Of a stretch of 64,000 bases of DNA, positions 54,823-62,755 are shown piece after piece (within the stretch, counting starts at the first letter, position 1; the number at the start of each line of letters is the position of its first letter). This DNA is from Palsa-360 sp963710315 (GTDB lineage Bacteria; Acidobacteriota; Terriglobia; Acidiferrales; UBA7541): contig CAVPZW010000007.1 of the NCBI GenBank assembly GCA_963710315.1, positions 124,001 to 188,000 on the forward strand, read 5' to 3'. The position numbers were made by a program, and so were the translations under genes. The notes under the pieces were generated by a model, which was given only the letters and a program-made list of their open reading frames with translations, was not told the origin of the DNA and searched no databases.

Positions 54823-56095
54823 TTAATCCCCCGCCTTTGCATTTTCGGACGGCGCGACGCGGGCGGCAACTTCCGCGCGCTTCTCATTCCAGTTGAATAC
54901 GGCTTCGCGCACGCGCGCCATTGTTTTCTGCGCCACTTCGCGGGCTTTTAGCGAACCTTCGTCGAGAATCCGCAACACTTTGCCGGGGTGCGCGGCGTAT
55001 TCTTCGCGGCGCGCGCGGACCGGCTCGATCCACTTGATCAGATTGTCGGCCATGGACATTTTACACTCAATGCAGCCTATTCCCGCACTGCGGCAGCCCG
55101 CTGCCGACCAGGCCAGCGTTTCGGGCGGCGAAAATAATTTGTGCCAGTCGTACACTGGGCACACCTCGGGATTGCCCGGATCGCTGCGGCGCTTCCTTTG
55201 CCGGATCGGTGATCATGGCGCGCGATTTGGTGCGGATGGATTCGTCCGATTCGCTGAGCGAAATAAAATTGCCGTAGCTCTTGGACATTTTCCGGCCATC
55301 GGTGCCGGGGATGCGCGGAGTTTTTGTAAGAAGCGAGCCGGGCTCGGGGAGAATGGCGGAGCGGCTGAAAAAATGGCCGTATTCCTTGACCGAATCCAGA
55401 AAATTCTCGACGCCTTGCTCCAGCGCTTCCTTTCGCAAAATGTCGGAGACTTCCCTCTTTTGCTGGTCCGTAAATGGCTTCCTGTTCGATGGCAGGATCT
55501 TTACGTCGTGAACGTGCTTGGCCAGAAATCGCATGTTTGCGGGCGCGAACAATTCGGGGTTGATCCTGAATCCGTAGAAGAAATCGAATCGGCGAACGAT
55601 TTCCCGGGTCAGCTCGATGTGTGCAACCTGATCTTCGCCCACAGGGACGAGGTCCGCGCAATAAATCACAATGTCCGCCGACTGCAACACGGGATACCCG
55701 AGGAAACCGAAAGTGTGAAGATCTTTGTCTGTCACGTTATCGAGCGCTTCCTTGTAGGTGGGGACGCGTTCAAGCCAGCCCAGCGGCGTCACCATGGAGA
55801 GCAGCAACTGCAGCTCGGCGTGCTCCGGAACGGACGACTGCAGGAACATGGTGCACTTGGCGGGATCGAGGCCCGAGGCCAGCCAGTCCGTTGCAATTTC
55901 GATCGAGCTTTGCGCGACTTGCGATGTGTCCGCGTAGTCCGAGGTGAGCGCGTGCCAATCGGCGACGAAGAAGAAGCATTCGTATTGCGGATCGTTTTGC
56001 AGCTTGACCCAATTTTCCAGCGCGCCGAAATAGTGGCCGATGTGCAGGCGCCCGGTGGGGCGCATGCCGCTCAGGACTCGTTTTGATTTTTCCAC
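54823..56095 (-). CDS. trpS: tryptophanyl-tRNA synthetase with four-Cys motif, frameshifted
   Basis: Class I synthetase charging tRNA-Trp. It has VLSGMRPTGRLHIGHYFGAL with the HIGH motif, ADIVIYCADLVPVGEDQVAHIELTREI and the KMSKS motif GRKMSKSYGNFISL. After a frame change near 55185 it continues PEVCPVYDWHKLFS and then GCRSAGIGCIECKMSMADNL. The cysteines form C-X21-C-X6-C-X2-C, very like the C-X22-C-X6-C-X2-C [4Fe-4S] site of Thermotoga TrpRS. Upstream of scpA by 2 nt. Confidence 0.94.
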
Positions 56096-56145
56096 TTTAG
56101 TGCGTTCTCCCGCATTCCAATCCGCCTAGCGGCGTTTCGTCTTTT

Positions 56146-56220
56146 GTAGGACAGGCTTCAGCCTGTCTGGTTTCGATTTCGCCGCGCAACACAAAAGCGA
56201 CAGGCTGAAGCCTGTCCTAC
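56146..56220. repeat. REPIN-like inverted pair supplying a stop codon
   Basis: Left arm GTAGGACAGGCTTCAGCC, right arm its reverse complement ending CTAC, spacer about 30 nt. Both GTAG feet are intact. The right-hand foot gives the TAG stop of the acyl-CoA dehydrogenase gene. Confidence 0.88.
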
Positions 56221-57365
56221 TGGAGCAAATCGCGCGCGATGATCATGCGTTGAATTTCGCTGGTGCCTTCGTAAATCGTGATCACGCGGGCGTCACGGTA
56301 CATTCGCTCGACGTCTGACTCGCGCGAATAGCCCTGGCTGCCGTGAATTTGCACGGCTTTGTAGACCACGCGATTGACCATTTCTCCGGCATACAATTTT
56401 GCTCGCGAGGCGTATGCGCGCCGAAGCGCGGCGCGCCTGTGTCGCGCATCCACGCGGCGTGATGCACCAGGGCGCGCGCGGCTTCGATTTCCGTCTGCAT
56501 GTCGGCGAGCATCCATTGTACAGCCTGGAAGTCGCCTATGGTCTTGCCGAATGCGCGGCGCTGCTTGGCGTAGCGCCACCGACGCTTCCAGCGCTCCTTG
56601 CGCGATGCCCAACGGCTTGCGCGGCGATGCCCACTCGGCCGCCGTCCAATAGCTCCAGCGCGATTTTCAGGCCCTGGCCTTCTTCGCCCAGGCGATTCTC
56701 TTCGGGGACTTCGCAATCGGTGAAGGTGATTTCCGCCGAGCGCGAAGTGCGCAGACCCATCTTATCCTCGTATCGCGCCACGCGAAAACCGGGAAATGAA
56801 GGCTCGACCAAAAATGCGGTCACGCCCTTTGCTCCTGCCGACGGGTCCGTTTTTGCGAACACGACATAGAGGCCGGCTTGGCCGCCGTTTGTAACCCAGG
56901 ATTTTGTTCCGTTCAGGCGATATTTATTGCCGTGGCGCGTGGCGGACGCTGACGATTGCGGCAGCATCCGAGCCTGCTTGCGGCTCGGTGAGGCAAAATG
57001 CGCCCAGGATTTCTCCGTGCGCCAGGCTGCGACAAGTATTTTTGCTTTTGCGGTTCGCTTCCATATTTGTAGACCGGCAGGACGGCCAGAGAATTTGTGA
57101 CGCTCAGGGCCACCGCCATGGCGGCGTCCACGCGCGCGACTTCTTCTAGCATCAACACATAAGAAATCGTATCCGCGCCCAGGCCGCCCCAGGATTCGGG
57201 AATTAACATGCCGCAGCAACCCAGTTCGCCGAGCTTGCGCAGCTCGTCGCCGGCGAATTTTTCTTCGCGGTCGCGCGCGCGGATGGACGGGCGCACTTCT
57301 GCTTCCATGAATTGACGGATAGTGTCTCGAATCAGGCGTTGATCGTCAGTGAGGGAAAAATCCAT
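56217..57365 (-). CDS. acyl-CoA dehydrogenase, frameshifted
   Basis: FAD-dependent enzyme oxidising acyl-CoA thioesters (fatty acid or branched-chain amino acid breakdown). It has MDFSLTDDQRLIRDTIRQFMEAEVRP, the FAD/substrate region YRLNGTKSWVTNGGQAGLYVVFA, then MGLRTSRSAEITFTDCEVPEENRLGEEGQGLKIALELLDGGRVGIAAQ, and the end VERMYRDARVITIYEGTSEIQRMIIARDLL with the catalytic Glu of many family members (YEGTSEIQ). Frame changes near 57050, 56990, 56600 and 56420. Chain-length preference cannot be told. Confidence 0.92.
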
Positions 57366-57427
57366 CGTGTCGCGGACAGGAGGGATGCTAACACACTCCG
57401 CGGAAAACCTTAAGGCCACGGCGAAAG

Positions 57428-57454
57428 CTTTAACACAGAGTACACAGAGAAAAG
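57428..57454. repeat. CTCTGTGTT repeat, inverted copy
   Basis: CTTTAACACAGAG followed by TACACAGAGAAAAG: two units in reverse orientation. It faces the copy at 57606-57631, making a pair of inverted ends about 205 nt apart. Confidence 0.7.
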
Positions 57455-57605
57455 CAAGAGAACGACGGAGAAGAAATGCAACACCTTAAGGAGGTTGCCG
57501 GCTCGCTGGGGACGTCAATCTTATGCACTCATTTCTTCTTTTCCCTATCGTATTTTCTTTCTCTTATTTTCTTCTTCTTTGCTTTCTCATCTTTTCTTTC
57601 CTCCT

Positions 57606-57631
57606 CTTTTCTCTGTGTCCTCTGTGTTAAA
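57606..57631. repeat. CTCTGTGTT repeat, forward copy
   Basis: CTTTTCTCTGTGTC then CTCTGTGTTAAA, forming the inverted partner of 57428-57454. The DNA between is pyrimidine-rich and has no gene. Confidence 0.7.
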
Positions 57632-57655
57632 TCTTTTGAATTTCGTCAAGCCCAC

Positions 57656-58427
57656 CTACATCTTCAGCAATTCGCGCAGATGCCGGGTCTGCGCGCGGCT
57701 CACGGGGACTTCGGAGGCGCGCTTGTCGTCCATTTTGAGCATGTAGCTCGATTTGAACCAGGGGACCACTTCCTTGATGTGGTTGATGTTGACGAGGTAG
57801 GAGCGGTGCGCGCGCCAGAAGACGTCCGACTCCAGCGTGGATTGAAGTTCTTCAATGGTTCTGTAATTCGAGGTGCCTTCCACTTCCTTGGTCACCACGG
57901 TGATGGTGCCGTCCTCGATGGAGGCGAAGATCACGTCATCTGCGTCCACCAGAAACAAGCGCTGCTGCGTCTTCACCAGCAATTTTACGGGCGGCGCTTT
58001 CGCCGCATCCGATCTGGCTGACCAGCGTTTCCAGGCGCTCGCTGGGCGAGGCTTCGGCCTCCAGCGCTTTTTTGGCGCGCTGGATGGCGCGGGCCAGGCG
58101 GTGCTTCTCAATGGGCTTGAGGACGTAATCGATGGCGTTCACTTCAAAGGCCTGCACGGCGTAATTGTCAAAGGCTGTGGCAAAAACAATTTGCGGAAGT
58201 TTTCCTTTGCGGTCCATGAGCTTCTTGATCACGCCGAAGCCATTCAGGCCGGGCATTTGCACATCGAGGAATACCAGGTCGGGAGAATGTTCCTTGATGA
58301 GGGCCAGCGCTTCCACGCCGTTCTTGCCCTGGCCGACGAGATGCACATCCGGAAAACTTTTCAGCAGATACGCCAGTTCGTCGCGCGCCGGTTTTTCGTC
58401 GTCGACGATGAGTGTGTTGATGGACAT
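57656..58427 (-). CDS. LytTR-family response regulator, frameshifted
   Basis: Two-component DNA-binding regulator. The receiver domain is MSINTLIVDDEKPARDELAYLLK with the phosphoacceptor Asp in PDLVFLDVQMPGLNGFGVI, and KP in YVLKPIEKHRL. After a frame change near 58010 the LytTR DNA-binding domain follows: VKLLVKTQQRLFLVDADDVIFASIEDGTITVVT, FWRAHRSYLVNINHIKEVVPWF and VPVSRAQTRHLRELLKM. No sensor kinase gene is adjacent in the window. Divergent from the NUDIX gene. Confidence 0.92.
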
Positions 58428-58528
58428 GGGGTGCGCTACGGGGCGCATGCGAAGTATATGCTTCCGGCATTTCCCGTTCAACCTGCGGAGTGGGTGATTC
58501 CCTGTTAGTATTTTGGGGTGGATTTTAT

Positions 58529-58599
58529 GTAGCGCGGGCTTCAGCCTGCGGGGGTTGGGCCTTGCAGGACTAAACCCCGCAGGCTGAAGCCCGCGCTAC
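58529..58599. repeat. REPIN-like inverted pair between regulator and NUDIX genes
   Basis: GTAGCGCGGGCTTCAGCC at left, its reverse complement ending GCTAC at right, spacer TTGGGCCTTGCAGGACTAAA. Near twin of 48368-48446. It lies about 20 nt before the NUDIX start. Confidence 0.88.
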
Positions 58600-58618
58600 T
58601 TAACCAGCGGAGGCAGCT

Positions 58619-59164
58619 TTGTCTAAGGGACGCGCGCAACTTCTTAAGAGCGAAGTTCTGTATCAGGGGAAAGTTTTTCGATTGCAGCGCGACACGGTGA
58701 TCGAGCCGGGCGGCGTGCAGGCCGAGCGGGACATCATCGTGCATCCGGGATCGGTGGTGGTGATGCCTATTTTCAAGGATGGGCGAGTGCTGCTCATCCG
58801 CCAATACCGGCATTCCGTGGGCGAATTCCTGTGGGAATTGGTGGCCGGGCGCAAGGAGCCGAACGAAACTCCGCTGGCAGCGGCGCGCCGGGAGCTGATC
58901 GAAGAGACGGGTTACAGGGCCAAGCGTCTGCGCAAACTGATGCGCGTGGTGCCCACTCCCGGTTTTGTAAACGAGTGGATGTGGATCTTCGCGGCGGAGG
59001 GACTGAGCGAGGGCGCCGCACAGCCGGAAGAGGACGAGAAGATCACGCCGCGCATTTTCACATTAAAGGAAGTCGAAAAGATGATCGAGCGCGGAACCTT
59101 GCGCGACGCAAAGTCCATTTGCGGCATTCTTTACTACATGCGATTCATCAAGCGCGGCCGCTAG
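58619..59164 (+). CDS. NUDIX hydrolase (ADP-ribose pyrophosphatase-like)
   Basis: Hydrolase of 181 residues with a perfect NUDIX box: G-RKEPN-E-TPLAAAR-RELIEETGY (GX5EX7REUXEEXGU). The preceding LLIRQYRHSVGEFLWELVAG and following VVPTPGFVNEWMWIFAAEGL match ADP-ribose/sugar-nucleotide pyrophosphatases. TTG start, supported by GGAGG 6 nt upstream, just after a REPIN-like pair. Confidence 0.9.
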   Translation: MSKGRAQLLKSEVLYQGKVFRLQRDTVIEPGGVQAERDIIVHPGSVVVMPIFKDGRVLLIRQYRHSVGEFLWELVAGRKEPNETPLAAARRELIEETGYRAKRLRKLMRVVPTPGFVNEWMWIFAAEGLSEGAAQPEEDEKITPRIFTLKEVEKMIERGTLRDAKSICGILYYMRFIKRGR

Positions 59165-59363
59165 CTCGCGCCGCATTTTTCTTTTTAAATCTTTTCGCGG
59201 CGCATTCCTTCTTTCGGCCAAATCTTTTTTCCGCCATTTCAATTCCGCCTGCGAACAAAATATTTTTGAAAATTATCGTTCTTCGCTTGTAACATGAGCG
59301 CGTGTAGCATAGGATTTGCGCAAGTAAGTTCTCCGTAAAAATATTTCGGAGAGAAAGGCGGAC

Positions 59364-60330
59364 ATGAGCGTAAAAGATTTTATCAAACACAATTACCGGC
59401 ACTTCAACGCGGCGGTTGTCGTGGATGCTTCGGACGCCTACATCGCGCATTTGGCGCGCGGCGGCAAGATGTTCCTGACCATGGCGGGAGCCATGAGCAC
59501 CGCGGAACTGGGACTCTCGCTGGCGGAAATGATTCGGCAGCGATAAGGTACACGGCATCTGCACCACCGGCGCAAACCTCGAGGAAGATATTTTCAATCT
59601 CGTCGCGCACAACCATTACAAGCGCGTGCCGAACTATCGCAATCTGAGCGACGCTGAAGAAGTGGCGCTGCGCGATAGCGGTATGAACCGCGTCACCGAC
59701 ACCTGCATTCCCGAGGAAGAGGCCATGCGCCGGATCGAGCGCCAGGTCTTGAAACTGTGGCAGAAGGCCGACAAGGAAAAACAGCGCTACTTCCCCTACG
59801 AATACATGTACCAGCTGATTCGCGGCGGGCTGATCAAAGAGTCCTATCAAATAGATCCCAAGGATTCCTGGGTGATCGCGGCTTGCGAAAAGAATCTGCC
59901 GATTTTCACGCCGGGATGGGAAGACTCCACGCTGGGCAATATTTTCGTGGCCAACGTGGTTCGCGGCGACGTTTCCAATTTTCATGTCGTCAAATCCGGC
60001 GTGGAACAAATGGCCATGCTCATCGATTGGTACCGGCAAAATACGGTGGATGAATCGCTTGGCTTTTTCCAGATTGCCGGCGGCATCGCCGGCGATTTTC
60101 CGATTTGCGTGGTGCCGTTGATCACGCAGGACCTGCGCGAGAAGTGCCGCCTATGGGGATACTTCTGCCAGATTTCAGACAGCACCACTTCGTACGGCTC
60201 GTACAGCGGCGCGGTGCCCAACGAAAAAATCACCTGGGGAAAACTGGAAGCGGCCACGCCGCGGTTCGTCATCGAATCCGACGCGTCGATTGTCGCGCCG
60301 CTGATGTTCGCTTACATTCTCGGCCAGTAA
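59364..60330 (+). CDS. deoxyhypusine synthase-like protein, frameshifted
   Basis: Homologue of deoxyhypusine synthase, about 320 residues. MSVKDFIKHNYRHFNAAVVVDA and GGKMFLTMAGAMSTAELG start it; after one frame change near 59543 it continues GICTTGANLEEDIFNLVAHNHYKRVPNYR. Near the C-terminus NEKITWGKL aligns with the SWGK active-site Lys of eukaryotic DHS. The His-containing HHIANANL region of human DHS reads FPICVVPLITQD here. Bacteria lack eIF5A, so the substrate is probably another one, perhaps polyamine synthesis (some relatives make homospermidine). Followed by polX after 15 nt. Confidence 0.88.
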
Positions 60331-60345
60331 GCGCGGGACACGCAC

Positions 60346-62169
60346 ATGGAAAATCGAGAGGTCGCCCGCATTCTGCGGGAAACGGCGCAACTGCTGGAAA
60401 TCGATGGCGCCATGATCGGCCGCTACCGCAGCTATGAGCGCGCTGCGGAACTTCTCGGCGGGCTGCCGGAATCGGTCGAAGAACTGGCCAAGGACCGCGC
60501 CAAGCTGATGGAATTGCCGGGGATCGGAGAAGGTATGGCCGATCACATCGGGGAAATTCTCAAGACCGGCGATTACTCTCTCCGTCGCAAGCTCCTCAAA
60601 AAATACCCGGAAACAATTCTGCATCTTCTGGAACTGCAATCGCTGGGGCCGAAGAAAGTCGCTCACCTCTGGAAAACTTTTAAGGCGGGCACCGTGGAGC
60701 AGGTGGAGAAGCTCGCGCACGAGGGCAAGCTGCGCGATCTGGCCGGCTTCGGCGAAAAAAGCGAAGAAAATATTTTGAAAGCGATTGAGGTGTACAAGAG
60801 GTCCGCCGGGAGATTTCATATCGATGTGGCGACGGAAGAAGCGCAAAAGCTGGTTACCTACATCGAAGGTTTTGGCAAGCCCATCGAGGCCGTGACTCCT
60901 GCCGGATCCCTGCGGCGCGGCCGGGAAACGGTCGGCGACCTCGACCTTCTGGTTACGGTCTCTTCGGGAAAGTACACCCCGAAATCGGTGGAGTCGATCG
61001 CCCAGCACATCCTGGAATTCTCCGAACTGGAACAAAAACTGGCGCACGGCGAAAACAAGGTCAGCTTCCTGCTGAAAAGTGGGATGCAGGTCGATGTGCG
61101 CATCCTTGAAAAAGAAGTTTTCGGCGCTGCCCTGCTCTACTTCACGGGATCGAAGGAACACAACGTGGCTTTGCGCGGCCGCGCCAACAAGATGGGGCTG
61201 ACGCTGAATGAATATGCGCTGGCAACGCTGAAGGGCGAGCGGCCCGTGGCTCGCGCCACCGAGGAAGAGATCTACGCCAAGCTGGAGCTCGATTATATTC
61301 CGCCGGAGCTGCGCGAAAATACGGGCGAGATCGATGCCGCCGCCGAGCATCGTCTGCCGCACCTGGTGCAACTTGCGGACATGCGCGGCGACATGCAGAT
61401 GCACACCACGGCGAGCGACGGCAAGAATTCCATCGAAGAGATGGCTCTGGCTGCGAAAGAACTGGGCTACGAATACATTTCGCTGACCGATCACAGCAAG
61501 GCCGTGACCGTGGCCAACGGTCTGGACGAAAAGCGCACGCTCGAACAAATCAAGAAAATTCACGCCGCGAACGCCAAGGACCTGGGAATACGCGTGCTGG
61601 CCAGCAGCGAAGTCGATGTGCTGAAGAACGGGAAATTGGATCTGGACGACGAAGTGCTCGCGCAGCTTGACGTGGTGCTGGTTTCCATTCACTCCTACAT
61701 GAACATGGAACGCGCCGAGATGACCGAGCGAATCCTGGCGGCCATCGAAAATCCTTACACGCAGATTGTGGGGCACCCCACAGGCCGCCTGATATCGCAC
61801 CGCGACGCCTACGCCTATGACATGGAACGCATTCTGGATGCGGCGCACAAGCATGGCGTGGTGATGGAATGCAACGCTTCCCCGGAGCGCCTCGATTTGA
61901 AGGACACGCACCTGCGCATGGCCAAGGAGCGCGGCGTGAAAATTGTGATCTCCACCGATGCACACACCACGCGTGGGCTGCAGACCATGCGCTATGGAGT
62001 GCAAATGGCGCGGCGCGGGTGGATTGAAAAGAAGGACGTGATCAACGCACTGCCCCTGGAAAAAATGCTTGCGGTGCTGAGAGAAAAACCTGGGGCCGCC
62101 GCGCACGGCAAACATCGCGCTGCCGCGGCCTCTATGAGAACATCAGCGAAGCCTCGCAAGAGCAGCTGA
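60346..62169 (+). CDS. polX: DNA polymerase/3'-5' exonuclease PolX
   Basis: Family X repair polymerase of 607 residues. The helix-hairpin-helix parts (MELPGIGEGMADHIGEIL, LQSLGPKKVAHLWKTF) come first, then the nucleotidyltransferase site GSLRRGRETVGDLDLLV with two catalytic Asp, then a C-terminal PHP exonuclease domain: GDMQMHTTASDGKNSIEEM, YISLTDHSKAV, QIVGHPTGRLISHRD and VISTDAHTTRGL. Likely base excision repair gap filling. Probably cotranscribed with the deoxyhypusine synthase-like gene. Confidence 0.95.
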   Translation: MENREVARILRETAQLLEIDGAMIGRYRSYERAAELLGGLPESVEELAKDRAKLMELPGIGEGMADHIGEILKTGDYSLRRKLLKKYPETILHLLELQSLGPKKVAHLWKTFKAGTVEQVEKLAHEGKLRDLAGFGEKSEENILKAIEVYKRSAGRFHIDVATEEAQKLVTYIEGFGKPIEAVTPAGSLRRGRETVGDLDLLVTVSSGKYTPKSVESIAQHILEFSELEQKLAHGENKVSFLLKSGMQVDVRILEKEVFGAALLYFTGSKEHNVALRGRANKMGLTLNEYALATLKGERPVARATEEEIYAKLELDYIPPELRENTGEIDAAAEHRLPHLVQLADMRGDMQMHTTASDGKNSIEEMALAAKELGYEYISLTDHSKAVTVANGLDEKRTLEQIKKIHAANAKDLGIRVLASSEVDVLKNGKLDLDDEVLAQLDVVLVSIHSYMNMERAEMTERILAAIENPYTQIVGHPTGRLISHRDAYAYDMERILDAAHKHGVVMECNASPERLDLKDTHLRMAKERGVKIVISTDAHTTRGLQTMRYGVQMARRGWIEKKDVINALPLEKMLAVLREKPGAAAHGKHRAAAASMRTSAKPRKSS

Positions 62170-62199
62170 ATGCCTCGCGTGTTGGTTCCATTCAGCTTC

Positions 62200-62565
62200 C
62201 TAACTGGAATGGAGCTTATTGTTTTGGCGGGTGACCCTGAAGCGCCAGAGCTCGCGCAAAATAACCAAGAGCACAGCAGCGGAATAGGCCACCAGGGCCG
62301 GGTGCTGATAGTGGTTCATGGTGGACGTTACGAGGGTATCGCCCATGCGATAGGTGATGGTGCTTCGCCACGGAATTAACAAGGCGCATTCAAAAGCCAG
62401 CGGAAATCCAATTGCGCCGAGAATGCCGTCCGTGACAATGTCCCGGATTCCAATTTGCAGCCTCAGCACCAGTGAAGCCAGGAAACAGGCCAGTGCGCCA
62501 ACGGCCATCCCAACGAACGCCGCGCTGAGAATGAGAAATGGAATCGAAAGGGGCGGTGTGAACAC
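62200..62565 (-). CDS. small hypothetical membrane protein
   Basis: Unrecognised protein of about 121 residues from a GTG start (VFTPPLSIPFLILSAAF); the frame stays open to 62649. Three likely TM segments: IPFLILSAAFVGMAVGALACFLASL, ILGAIGFPLAFECALLI and LVAYSAAVLLVILREL. No motif suggests a function. It is convergent with polX and divergent from the inositol-phosphate synthase gene. Confidence 0.5.
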   Translation of the reverse strand: MFTPPLSIPFLILSAAFVGMAVGALACFLASLVLRLQIGIRDIVTDGILGAIGFPLAFECALLIPWRSTITYRMGDTLVTSTMNHYQHPALVAYSAAVLLVILRELWRFRVTRQNNKLHSS

Positions 62566-62755
62566 GCAACCATTGTACAGCGGCTCGCGGGCCAAGCGGA
62601 GCCGGGGCACGCGAGGTTCCGCGTTGCAAATCTTCGCGCGTTCGCGCATGATACTTGGTTTGCGCTAGAGAAATCGCGGCTATCGTGCGCGGCGAAGTGA
62701 AGCCGCACTCGGCATCAGGGGACCTTACACAGTGAAAACAACAGGAGAAATGAGC

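Noticed and set aside
60175..62115. 646-codon open frame antisense to polX
   Set aside because: Composition is a mirror of the polX codons and no domain is recognisable; polX itself is unmistakable. Similar long antisense frames over the GH57, lipoprotein and Nramp-like genes were rejected for the same reason.
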